35,666 nucleotides of DNA from Adhaeribacter aerolatus (GTDB lineage: Bacteria; Bacteroidota; Bacteroidia; Cytophagales; Hymenobacteraceae), in assembly GCF_007991635.1 (NCBI RefSeq), contig NZ_BJYS01000035.1, positions 1 through 35,666 on the forward strand, in the 5' to 3' direction. Numbering within the stretch: position 1 is the first letter of the stretch; every line of letters starts with the position of its first letter. Both the position numbers and the translations under genes were made by a program. Shown in pieces: positions 8,390 through 16,566 of this stretch. The notes beneath the pieces are model-generated. The model ran no database searches. It was not told the origin of the DNA and worked only from the letters and a program-made list of their open reading frames with translations.

Positions 8390-9413
8390 AAATTTTATCT
8401 AGTACGGCGGCCACTTTTACAAATTCTTCCGCTTCCGGGCTAAATTTTTCGCCGGCTGCAACCCGGTTGGCCCAAGCAACGCCGGCCCGGCCAGACCAAT
8501 CGTCGGGTGGCGCAGTAAGCGTTTCGGTGCGGGTGCCATAAAATCGTTCGGCCACAAAATCGTAAAAAGAGCCGTTGATGTTTTTAAAGGCGACTCCGCC
8601 TTGGGTACCGTAAAATACCGCGCTAATAATGGCTTCCTGCCCGGCTGGTAAATTCCAGGAACAACTTAAAGAAACGTGGGCGCCATTGGCTAAGCCAATA
8701 CTAGCATTGGCGTAATCTTCTACCATATCCTGGGAATTAGCCAGGCGTTGGCCTTTAGAGAACAAGCTACTGGTTACTTTTTCAACTTCGGGGAAGTTTA
8801 AAGTCCACAAGGCTAAATCTACGAGGTGAACTCCCAAATCTATCACACAGCCACCGCCCGATAATTTAGGATCGTAAAACCAGGGTTTGTCGGGCCCATA
8901 AGCATTATGGAAGGTAAGCTCGACGGCATAAATATTCCCCAACTCCCCGGATTGCACCACCTGGTATATCGCTTGCATGGCTTGGGTGTAGCGATAAGAT
9001 AAATCAACGCCTAGTAACTTATCTGCTGCGCGGGCGGCTTCCACCACCTGTCTGGTTTCTTCTAAATTCCGGCCCAGCGGCTTCTGGCAAAATACAGCTT
9101 TATTGGCTTGCAGCGCCTGAATGCTTTGCTCCGCGTGAAATGCGCTGGGCGTAGCAATCACCACACCATCGGTATCGTCGGTAAGCATGTCGGTTAAGGT
9201 GGCTACGGATTGGGCTTGAGGCGCTGCTAGCAGGGCAGCCTCAGTATTCTGCGGTACTGTATCAGCAATGTAGGTAATTTCAGCGGCCTGGTGATTTGCC
9301 ATCACTTCCATCCGGTTGCGGCCAATCCAGCCTACACCCAAAAACCCCAAGCGGGGCTTTTTATTCTCTGATTCGGTATTAATATTATTTTGGAGTAATA
9401 GTTCTTCGGGCAT
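8379..9413 (-). CDS. Gfo/Idh/MocA-family oxidoreductase
   Basis: A 344-residue NAD(P)-dependent sugar or cyclitol dehydrogenase. The Rossmann nucleotide site is LGFLGVGWIG (22-31). ATPSAFHAEQ (87-96) and CQKPLGRN (109-116) follow, where family members usually have EKP; the functional lysine (K111) is kept. The catalytic Asp/His pair is visible in VIDLGVHLVDLALW (D192, H196). A hydrophilic tail of about 19 residues precedes the fold. In a nucleotide-sugar setting such enzymes usually oxidise C3 of a hexose or an inositol, often with a second dehydrogenase; the zinc alcohol dehydrogenase gene just upstream could be that partner (inference). The 122 bp gap to that gene is the largest inside the core run. 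Confidence 0.87.
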   Translation of the reverse strand: MPEELLLQNNINTESENKKPRLGFLGVGWIGRNRMEVMANHQAAEITYIADTVPQNTEAALLAAPQAQSVATLTDMLTDDTDGVVIATPSAFHAEQSIQALQANKAVFCQKPLGRNLEETRQVVEAARAADKLLGVDLSYRYTQAMQAIYQVVQSGELGNIYAVELTFHNAYGPDKPWFYDPKLSGGGCVIDLGVHLVDLALWTLNFPEVEKVTSSLFSKGQRLANSQDMVEDYANASIGLANGAHVSLSCSWNLPAGQEAIISAVFYGTQGGVAFKNINGSFYDFVAERFYGTRTETLTAPPDDWSGRAGVAWANRVAAGEKFSPEAEEFVKVAAVLDKIYGK

Positions 9414-9535
9414 TAGTTAATATTCTGGTTTACAGTTTCACCTGGCATTTATTATTTCTGAACTTTAATAAACAAGCCGGATGCGCGTAGCAAACAGCTA
9501 ATTTTAAATGCTGGCGGAAACCTCTTTAAATGATT

Positions 9536-10546
9536 CTAAAATTTAACCAGCGCTTTCATAAACCCATCCGGGCGGCTATTCAGCAATTGGAAAGCTTCGG
9601 CCATATTTTCCAACGGAAATTCGTGGGTATACAAGGGTTGCGGAGTCAGGCGACCAGTTATAACGGCTTTTACTGCTTCGGAAATGCCGCTTAAATAAAT
9701 TTTAGGGTCGCGCTCGTGGGCGTTAATTACATCCAGGCCCCGCCAGTTCCAAAGCTGCACGTTAACCGAACGCATGCCATCCTGGTGGAAGCCGGCAATG
9801 ATCAGTTTACCCCGTTCGGCCGTTAACTCGCCGGCCAGGTTTAAAGGCCATTCTTTTCCGGTGCACTCAATTACCCGCTCGCAGAAATTGCCGCCGGTCA
9901 GGTTTTTCACTTTCTCGATGATTTGGTAATGGTCGTCCAGTTTTACTAATTTATCGGTACCGGCCTCGTTGGCAATATTTAAGGAATAATCCCGCTGGGA
10001 AAGGGCAATAACGCGGGCTCCCGCTTCTTTGGCCAACTGCACCAGCAAAGCGCCTAAAAACCCGATGCCCAGGATGGCTACGGTGTGCCCGGCCTGAATA
10101 TCGGAACGTTTGAAAATATTAATGGCACAACCCAAAGGCTCACCAGGAAAAGGAACGCCGGCTAAAACCTCGGGTATCTGTACCACCGCATCCGCTTCGG
10201 CTAAATCGTACTCGGCGTAAGCGTTGTAAGAAAGCGCTGCTACCCGGTCGCCAACTTTTACTGTTTTTACCTCAGTTCCTACCGCATCCACTACGCCCCA
10301 GCCTTCGTGACCGGGATTGCCGGCCGGAATTGGATAACTAAACCATTCCCGACCTTGCCATACCGGTATGTTGGAGGCGCATAAGCCGCAGCCTTCCATT
10401 TTTATCCGGACTTGCGTAGGGCCTGGTTCGGGTAAAGGTACTTCTTGTATTTCTACGGTTCCGGGGGCGGTAATTACCGCTGCCCGCATGGTATTTACTT
10501 TTGTTCTTTTGGTTTCGGTTGTTTCGGCTACTAAATCCGGGTTCAT
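9536..10546 (-). CDS. Zinc-dependent medium-chain alcohol/polyol dehydrogenase
   Basis: A 336-residue MDR-family dehydrogenase. The catalytic zinc site is seen as GCGLCASN (52-59) and GHEGWG, and the nucleotide site as ILGIGFLGALLVQLA. The four-cysteine structural zinc lobe of classical alcohol dehydrogenases is absent, as in several sorbitol/threonine/inositol-type relatives. The stop codon of the upstream fusion gene and this ATG share one base (TGATG at 10544-10548), which supports this start by coupling. A second possible start is Met20 (10489), which begins MRAAVITAPG, where the family fold normally starts, so the first 19 residues may be an extension or not translated. Substrate unknown; a sugar or cyclitol intermediate is likely from context. 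Confidence 0.87.
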   Translation of the reverse strand: MNPDLVAETTETKRTKVNTMRAAVITAPGTVEIQEVPLPEPGPTQVRIKMEGCGLCASNIPVWQGREWFSYPIPAGNPGHEGWGVVDAVGTEVKTVKVGDRVAALSYNAYAEYDLAEADAVVQIPEVLAGVPFPGEPLGCAINIFKRSDIQAGHTVAILGIGFLGALLVQLAKEAGARVIALSQRDYSLNIANEAGTDKLVKLDDHYQIIEKVKNLTGGNFCERVIECTGKEWPLNLAGELTAERGKLIIAGFHQDGMRSVNVQLWNWRGLDVINAHERDPKIYLSGISEAVKAVITGRLTPQPLYTHEFPLENMAEAFQLLNSRPDGFMKALVKF

Positions 10547-12603
10547 CAGGCTAAAGCTACTTTGGTGTTAATGTTTTCTTCTACTATGGAAAAATCGGCG
10601 GGTAAATCCAGGCCGCGGGCGGCGCAAAGCCAGCGGTAGAGTTTAGAAACGCCTTCCTGCACTGAGTGCTTCGGATACCAGCCGGTGGCTTTGCGGAATT
10701 TCCGGATATCCGATACATAATAATGCTGGTCGCCGGGCCGCCAGTTATCAAAATTCAGCGGAATTTTATGCCCCTGGAACTCTCCAATGGTGGCGAGTAA
10801 TTCTAATAAACTGGTGGTATTTTCCGGTCCGCCGCCGATATTAAAGGCTTGGCCTGATATTTTAGGCATGTGTTTTTGCGCCAGCAGGAAAGCATCTACC
10901 AAATCTTCTACAAACAACACATCGCGCACTTGTTTACCGTCGCCGTAAATACTAATGGGTTTATGTTCGATGGCCCGAATGGCAAAATGGGCTACCCAGC
11001 CCTGGTCTTCGGTACCATATTGGTGTGGCCCGTAAATACAACTCATCCGGAATACCACCGCCTGGATGCCATAGGTACGGGCATAATCAATTACGTACTG
11101 GTCGGCGGCGCCTTTGGAACAGCCGTAAGGGCTATGAAAATCAAGCGGACGTGCTTCCGAAATGCCATTCTTCAGAATATTTTTATCCGAAGGGTTATAG
11201 CGGCTGCCGTTGGAGATAAACTGCAAATCTTCCAGACCGCCGTAAACTTTGTTTGTAGAGGTAAATACTAAGGGAGGCGGATTATCCTGGGCTCGGATGG
11301 CTTCGAGTACGTTTACAATGCCGCGGGCATTAATTTCAAAATCGTTTATCGGAAAATCCAGCGAGGTTGTAACGGCTACCTGGGCCGCAAAGTGAAATAC
11401 TTCATTCGCATTTTTCATGAGCATTTTCACCACCTGCAAATTCCTGATATCTGCTACACACACCTCCAGCCGGTCGCCGTAATTATCCTCCAGCCATTGC
11501 AGGTTCTGCTCTACACCTGCCCGGGACAAATTATCCAGGATTAAAACTCTTTTTCCTTCTTCGAGCAGACGCTTGGCCAGGTTAGTGCCCACAAAACCAG
11601 CCCCGCCGGTAATTAATGAATATTTTTCGTCGGAATTAAAATAAGTTTTACGCCGGATGCAGGTAAATTTACCTATCCCAGGCAAACCGTGCTCGGCCCA
11701 TAACCGGTACAATAATTTGGGGCTGCCGTCCGCGCCTTTTAAACCAAAGCAATATTTCCGCTCATCTGTATAATTATTTTCCCCAAGAAATTCCGGGCTG
11801 CCATCCTGTACATTAGACCAGTAAACCTTTGCTACATCGGCCTCAAGCACCCGCCGGAATTCCTCTAGTTGTTTGTATTCATCGTGCTGCCACGTAGAAA
11901 AACCGGCTTCGGTAATCCAGATTTCAGCATTACTGTTATTGGCCTGCAACACTTCCCGTACTTTATCTATATTTTCCGCCCAGCCTTCCCACTGCTGATC
12001 GTACACTTCCGGAAAGCCATGTATGCCAACAGCATCAATATTTATCAGAGCTCCTTTCTGGAATAGCAACTGTAACCAATTAGGGTCTACCGGACGCATG
12101 CCTCCCAACAGAATTTTCTTACCGCACTGTTTGGCCAAGGCCGCCGCAACGCTTATCATTTCGGTAAAAGCCGAAAAAGATTTATCGAGGGTGTAATCGT
12201 AGGTGGCTTTTTGGTTTGGCTCGTTCCACAGCTCAACCCAATCAAAATATGCACCTAAATCCGTAATAATATTGCTCAGAAAATCGGCAAAAGCATTTGG
12301 GTTAATCAACGGTGAGCTGGTACGTGGGGCTACTCCCAGTTCGGCTGGTGTACCCAGGAAACAAGGTAATAAGTTAATTTCTTTTGCCAGCCGTGGAATT
12401 AACCAATTGTACCAATCTTTACCATTAACTGTTTCGTATTCGGCCCAGGATATCTGGGTTCGAAGGTCCTTCACGCTTAATATTTTTAAATCGGCCAGTA
12501 CCTTCTCTACGCCGGCATAATCGCCTAGCCGAAAATTCTGAACTAACCCGATGGTAGGTTGCCGGTCTATTTGTGTGTTTTTATGGTTTAGTGTCTCTGA
12601 CAT
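10546..12603 (-). CDS. Fusion: clan-A glycoside hydrolase + CDP-paratose 2-epimerase-like SDR
   Basis: A 685-residue two-domain protein in one uninterrupted frame. Residues 15-310 form a TIM-barrel glycosidase with the clan-A acid/base motif WVELWNEPN (E128) and the nucleophile strand EIWITEAGFSTW (E232), resembling GH39/GH5-type enzymes. Residues 328-665 are an extended SDR with GGAGFVGTNLAKR (333-345), FTSTNKVYG (447-455), the catalytic YGCSK (Y493, K497) and RMSCIYGPHQYGTEDQGW (519-536). These blocks closely recall CDP-paratose/tyvelose 2-epimerases. No signal peptide. A linker rich in basic residues (311-327) joins the halves. It follows the first epimerase gene by 37 bp and shares one base with the dehydrogenase gene. 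A glycosidase joined to a nucleotide-sugar epimerase is unusual; the epimerase subtype is inference from motif likeness. Confidence 0.85.
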   Translation of the reverse strand: MSETLNHKNTQIDRQPTIGLVQNFRLGDYAGVEKVLADLKILSVKDLRTQISWAEYETVNGKDWYNWLIPRLAKEINLLPCFLGTPAELGVAPRTSSPLINPNAFADFLSNIITDLGAYFDWVELWNEPNQKATYDYTLDKSFSAFTEMISVAAALAKQCGKKILLGGMRPVDPNWLQLLFQKGALINIDAVGIHGFPEVYDQQWEGWAENIDKVREVLQANNSNAEIWITEAGFSTWQHDEYKQLEEFRRVLEADVAKVYWSNVQDGSPEFLGENNYTDERKYCFGLKGADGSPKLLYRLWAEHGLPGIGKFTCIRRKTYFNSDEKYSLITGGAGFVGTNLAKRLLEEGKRVLILDNLSRAGVEQNLQWLEDNYGDRLEVCVADIRNLQVVKMLMKNANEVFHFAAQVAVTTSLDFPINDFEINARGIVNVLEAIRAQDNPPPLVFTSTNKVYGGLEDLQFISNGSRYNPSDKNILKNGISEARPLDFHSPYGCSKGAADQYVIDYARTYGIQAVVFRMSCIYGPHQYGTEDQGWVAHFAIRAIEHKPISIYGDGKQVRDVLFVEDLVDAFLLAQKHMPKISGQAFNIGGGPENTTSLLELLATIGEFQGHKIPLNFDNWRPGDQHYYVSDIRKFRKATGWYPKHSVQEGVSKLYRWLCAARGLDLPADFSIVEENINTKVALA

Positions 12604-12640
12604 GGTAGTATCTTTATAAATGATTAACAGTAATGACGCA

Positions 12641-13759
12641 TTAAACCGTCAGGCCCCGGGCCGCTAATTCGGCACTGGCCTCATTTACCCGGTCGTAAGC
12701 AATCTGGCCTTCCAGCCATTCTGCCATTTCGGATAAACCACTGTTAAAATCTACCTGCGGATAAAAACCAAGTATTTTCTGAGCCAAAGAAATATCGGCA
12801 TAACAATGCCGGATATCGCCTACCCGGTACTTGCCGGTAATCTGCGGCTTCAGGTGCCCTTTGTTAATTACCTGGGCCAGCCTTTCGGCTATTTCGGTAA
12901 TGGTGTAATTATTGCCACTGCCTACATTAAATACCTGACCATCCGCTTCGGAGGTTTCCAGCGCCAGCCGACAAGCCAATGCCACATCCCGTACATGCAC
13001 AAAGTCGCGTTGCTGGTTGCCATCTTCAAAAATCATAGGCGGGTTATCGTTCAGGAACCGGGAAGCAAATATGGCCAGCACCCCAGTATAAGGGTTAGAT
13101 AAAGCCTGGCGGGTGCCGTACACGTTAAAGAACCGCATAGCTACCGTCGGAATATTATAGGCCCGGCCCACTATTAAACTCATCCGTTCCTGGTCGTATT
13201 TAGATAAGGCGTAAACCGATGAAAGGCACGGTGTTTTGGATTCGGAGGTTGGTACTGGCTGCAACTCTTTGCCGTTTTCATCGCGCACTTCCCACTGGCC
13301 GGTTTTTAACTGTTCCAGAGGCCGCTCCGAGGCAATAACCGGTTTGCCCGCGGCATTCTGGTACAAACCTTCCCCGTAAATGCTCATGCTGGAGGCCACC
13401 ACCAGTTTCTGAACCGGGTTTTTAGCCAATGCTTCGAGCAGAACCGCCGTACCAGTATTATTGACATCGGTGTACTCTTTAATTTCGTACATGCTTTGGC
13501 CTACGCCTACCATAGCGGCCAGATGAAATACCGCCTCTACGCCTGCCAACGCCCGCTCTACCATTTTTTTATCCCGCACATCGCCCACCATTAACTCTAC
13601 TTCGGGGTTCAGGTAATCCGGACGTTCGCAATTTTTGCCATGCACTTGCTCCGAGAGGTTGTCCAGGGCCCGAACTTCATAACCAAAATTAAGTAATTCA
13701 TCAGCTAAGTGGGATCCGATAAACCCTGCTCCGCCGGTAATTAACACTTTCTTCTTCAT
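12641..13759 (-). CDS. NAD-dependent epimerase, dTDP-L-rhamnose 4-epimerase-like SDR
   Basis: A 372-residue extended SDR and the first gene of the glycan run. It has GGAGFIGSHLADEL (9-22), DVRD (60-63), FHLAAMVGVGQS (78-89) and the catalytic YALSK (Y183, K187). FFNVYGTRQALSNPYTGV (210-227) and FEDGNQQRDFVHV (244-256) closely match WbiB-type dTDP-rhamnose 4-epimerases and their relatives. Between residues 131 and 172 lies the insert that in many relatives holds two CxxC pairs; here all those cysteines are missing. The gene follows a long AT-rich spacer, so the operon promoter probably lies in 13760-14530, though no clear -7 TAnnTTTG box was assigned. Substrate is likely a nucleotide-activated sugar; exact specificity is unproven. 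Confidence 0.88.
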   Translation of the reverse strand: MKKKVLITGGAGFIGSHLADELLNFGYEVRALDNLSEQVHGKNCERPDYLNPEVELMVGDVRDKKMVERALAGVEAVFHLAAMVGVGQSMYEIKEYTDVNNTGTAVLLEALAKNPVQKLVVASSMSIYGEGLYQNAAGKPVIASERPLEQLKTGQWEVRDENGKELQPVPTSESKTPCLSSVYALSKYDQERMSLIVGRAYNIPTVAMRFFNVYGTRQALSNPYTGVLAIFASRFLNDNPPMIFEDGNQQRDFVHVRDVALACRLALETSEADGQVFNVGSGNNYTITEIAERLAQVINKGHLKPQITGKYRVGDIRHCYADISLAQKILGFYPQVDFNSGLSEMAEWLEGQIAYDRVNEASAELAARGLTV

Positions 13760-14536
13760 GGTTTTATGTCGATATAATCTGATTTTAATGGTTTTGTGGT
13801 TGGAAACAATTATTTAAATAAAAGTTTACGTTATTCGCCAGCCAACTCACAAATGGTACCGCTTCGATCATAACGGCTAGTTAAGATTTATGGAAAGCGG
13901 ATACTTTTTACTAAACGCAGTATCACAGGCTGTTGTCTGACTCTTTTGGGCCAGAAGCAAATTTTGTTTTTAGCCGCCTTAATGCTGCAGGGGAAAGAAG
14001 AATTGCTAGACGCTGCACCAGCATTGGGAACCACCGATGCTAATCCGGTAAAAAGCCGGGAGTTGTTACCTTTTTTATTAACTATTAACCCGCCACCGGA
14101 ATATTCTCCGGCAATAAAGGCTTTTCGGCCCGCGATGGTATGTAATTTAGGCGTTCTCAATAAGCAATTCCGATAGCCATATAGCTATATTCCTGAATTA
14201 TCCCCCTAAACGTAAAACAAGTTAAGGGGTTATAGAAGAAGAAGCTTCGATATTACAATACTAAGATATATAACTTTATACTTCTTTAATTTGTTACATA
14301 ATATTTCCTTGATTATAAATTATTTACATTAAAAATAAAAATATAATCCAAAAACTTTAAAAAAGCAAAATAAAGAATAAGTAAGTATTTATAACCTATA
14401 AATACGTATATTTAACAAAAGCTAAACTGTCGGTTATTATCACGTTTCAGCTTTAAGCAAGATCATTTTTCTTATCTAATTGCTCCCGGAAAATCTACTT
14501 CCTACCCTTGTAACTTAATTTAATATAGTATTAATA
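13760..14536. other. Long spacer with no confident gene
   Basis: About 780 bp between the glycan operon and the erythromycin-esterase-like gene. The part 13888-14176 has coding-like composition and is open in two opposite frames (90 and 76 codons), but neither translation resembles a protein I know; it may be a gene remnant. From 14177 to 14530 the DNA is very AT-rich and includes a perfect 9 bp inverted repeat GTATTTATA / TATAAATAC with a 3 nt loop at 14385-14405. The promoter of the minus-strand operon should lie in this spacer. Confidence 0.4.
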
Positions 14537-14580
14537 AACAAAGATGCTACTTCTCTGTACCCAGAAGTAGCATCTTTGTT
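14537..14580 (-). terminator. Hairpin terminator of the erythromycin-esterase-like gene
   Basis: Perfect 18 bp inverted repeat (AACAAAGATGCTACTTCT and its complement; arms 14537-14554 and 14563-14580) with an 8 nt loop, directly abutting the stop codon. On the minus strand it continues as TATTAATACTATATT, AT-rich but without a long U-tract. Confidence 0.8.
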
Positions 14581-15975
14581 CTAGAAGTTATTAGACCGCT
14601 GCATACCCGGGTTTAGGTCCGGGGCTTTTTGCCGGGTAGCCGGCACATTTAACGGCTGCAATGCTTTCGTTTGGTCGATGAAAATAAAGGAATCGTATCG
14701 TTCCGGCAGGTTGGTTGGCACATAATTGCCCGCTTCATTAGCCGGACTATACTGTACGCCTATGGCACGGTGACCGCGGTTTTGGGTTAACTCAGGAATA
14801 TTCCGCCAGGCTTTTAGGTTAATAATTTTGTTCGGTGGCGCAATTTCGTGGAGGATTGCTTCCCAGGAACCGGCTTGGGATTTTGGAACCGACATAGAAG
14901 TTATGGCGCCACCCCAGTTGTTAGCGGCAATGACAGAGCCGGTATAGGTACCAAAACCTACAATGTGAACGCCCAGATTGGCGTGTTGCTCACGTACTAA
15001 TTGCCCTACATTAACCATACCACTAGGGGCCATATCGGTAAAACGGGCATCTCCCACGTGCGTATTATGTTCCCACACAATTATTTTGGCATTAGCTCCC
15101 TGGTGCTCTATTAGTCGGTTAATGGTACTGGCCATGTGCTTATCCCGCACATTCCAGGATTCCGTATCGCTAAAAACCATGTTTCGGTAATAATTTTCAC
15201 CGCTCAGGGCGGCCATAGCATTTTGCACTGCATTAAAAGCCCCCTCGTGCCCGGCGGGCAGTTGTGCTGCCCGGTTCTGAACTGCGGCTAGTAATTGCTC
15301 AAGGGCGGTGCGGCAGCCATCTCCGCGAAGGGTTGCCTGGGCGTAAACCTGTTCTTCGGCGTGACCAGCCAGGCAAGCTTGCGCACTTCGAGCAGCCTGT
15401 CGGGTAGCTTCATCTGCTTCCGTAAATTCATTCATAATTGCATCAACCGATTCCCACATGCTATATACATCTAGCCCGTAGAAACCGACCTGCTGGGCTG
15501 CTGATATATTTTGATTGTGGGTCCGGAGCCAGGTAGCTAAATTAGCTATTTCCTGGTTAGCCCACATCCAGGTAGGCCACCGGTTGAATTTTCGCAAGGC
15601 TTCGGCTGCCGAACCGGCGGCACTATTTCCTCTAATATATTGATTAAGCTGGTAAGCTGCCGGCCAGTCGCCTTCTACCGCAATAATTGTAAAGCCTTTT
15701 TCCTGAATGAGGCGCTTAGAAATAGCGGCCCGCCAGGTGTAAAATTCAGAGGTACCGTGCGAAGCCTCCCCCAGCAAAACGTAACGCGCATTACCTATTT
15801 GGTTTAGCAACGGATCCAGATCGGCTTCGGTTTCCAGCTTAGAGATACTATTTTCCGGAATATTCAGCCCATTTGCTGTTCCAGTTGGCTGAGCATTCTC
15901 TTCTTTATCGCCACTACAGCCAACCAGAACATAAAATAGCAAAATATATATTTTTAAATGCAATGCTTTCTTCAT
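14581..15975 (-). CDS. Erythromycin esterase family lipoprotein
   Basis: A 464-residue member of the erythromycin esterase/succinoglycan-biosynthesis-related family. The N-terminus is a lipoprotein signal, with MKK, a hydrophobic stretch and the lipobox LVGC (C20), so the protein is probably anchored outside the cytoplasm. Active-site-type motifs are LLGEASHGTSEFY (E70, H73), VEGDWPAAYQ (E101) and VWEHNTHVGDAR further on. They match the Glu/His centre known from EreA/EreB, but macrolide resistance should not be assumed because most family members have unknown substrates. A longer reading from 16038 is open, but the start at 15975 is preferred. It begins exactly at the signal peptide and has a strong AAGGAGG 8 nt upstream. 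The gene stands alone, with its own terminator at 14537-14580. Confidence 0.87.
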   Translation of the reverse strand: MKKALHLKIYILLFYVLVGCSGDKEENAQPTGTANGLNIPENSISKLETEADLDPLLNQIGNARYVLLGEASHGTSEFYTWRAAISKRLIQEKGFTIIAVEGDWPAAYQLNQYIRGNSAAGSAAEALRKFNRWPTWMWANQEIANLATWLRTHNQNISAAQQVGFYGLDVYSMWESVDAIMNEFTEADEATRQAARSAQACLAGHAEEQVYAQATLRGDGCRTALEQLLAAVQNRAAQLPAGHEGAFNAVQNAMAALSGENYYRNMVFSDTESWNVRDKHMASTINRLIEHQGANAKIIVWEHNTHVGDARFTDMAPSGMVNVGQLVREQHANLGVHIVGFGTYTGSVIAANNWGGAITSMSVPKSQAGSWEAILHEIAPPNKIINLKAWRNIPELTQNRGHRAIGVQYSPANEAGNYVPTNLPERYDSFIFIDQTKALQPLNVPATRQKAPDLNPGMQRSNNF

Positions 15976-15983
15976 CACTTTTT

Positions 15984-15990
15984 CCTCCTT
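15984..15990 (-). promoter_or_regulatory. Strong Shine-Dalgarno of the esterase-like lipoprotein gene
   Basis: AAGGAGG lies on the minus strand 8 nt before the ATG at 15975. It decides the start, because the 21 extra codons of the longer frame lie across it. Such a strong ribosome site stands out in a window where nearly all other genes lack one. Confidence 0.75.
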
Positions 15991-16317
15991 CACCGCCTCA
16001 ATGCAAATAAAAAATTTCAAAAAATAAATAGCCTCCAACTAACTTTTCCTGCTTAAACAAAGCAGAAAACAGCTTTATAATCAGAAACATAAAAGGAGTA
16101 ATTTTACGTAAGGCTGGGCAGCCTGTTTTGCCAACATACAGATAAAATACAATTTACGTATTTTAACCTATAAATCTTTAGCTGTACTAAGGTGAGTACG
16201 TATTATTAACGCCGAAAGGAAAACGGTTTTATAAATCGGCAGGAATATACCTTAGCTGCTAATATTAAGCACCGTTAATTAAATACATAGAGAAGCAACG
16301 GAGAGAGAAATGAAGTA

Positions 16318-16566
16318 TCAGATAAGCTTTTGCTGTTGGTAATGTGCAAATTCTTTGCTGGAAATTATTTCGTAGGTAACATCCGGCGCACCGGACATCG
16401 GGTGAAAATGTTTTACCCGTTTAAGATATTCGCCTTCGGGAGTTTTGTAAATTATATAAATTTTATCGCAGGCTTCTGTCTCACTGCCCGTAGCCAGAAT
16501 TTCGCAAAGACGGATATTATAATCTTTGTTGTTCGTGGCCTTAACCAAATAGTCTTTCTGATTCAT
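16318..16566 (-). CDS. Small hypothetical protein
   Basis: An 82-residue soluble protein that I do not recognise. It is rich in charged and aromatic residues (KIYIIYKTPEGEYLKRVKHF in the middle), with no signal peptide, membrane segment or cysteine motif that suggests a function. The composition alternates hydrophobic and polar residues as in a small beta-rich domain, and the codon use looks normal. It stands alone between the lipoprotein gene and the divergent isoaspartyl methyltransferase gene. The start codon ATG at 16566 is preceded by an AT-rich region without a Shine-Dalgarno. Probably a real gene because of its protein-like sequence, but without functional assignment. Confidence 0.55.
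   Translation of the reverse strand: MNQKDYLVKATNNKDYNIRLCEILATGSETEACDKIYIIYKTPEGEYLKRVKHFHPMSGAPDVTYEIISSKEFAHYQQQKLI

Noticed and set aside
14177-14530. Very AT-rich stretch as a replication origin or attachment site
   Set aside because: No DnaA boxes, direct repeats, integrase or tRNA next to it; low-complexity AT alone is not enough.
15976-16038. Longer N-terminus for the esterase-like lipoprotein starting at 16038
   Set aside because: It would bury the lipoprotein signal behind 21 residues and ignores the strong AAGGAGG placed correctly for the ATG at 15975.
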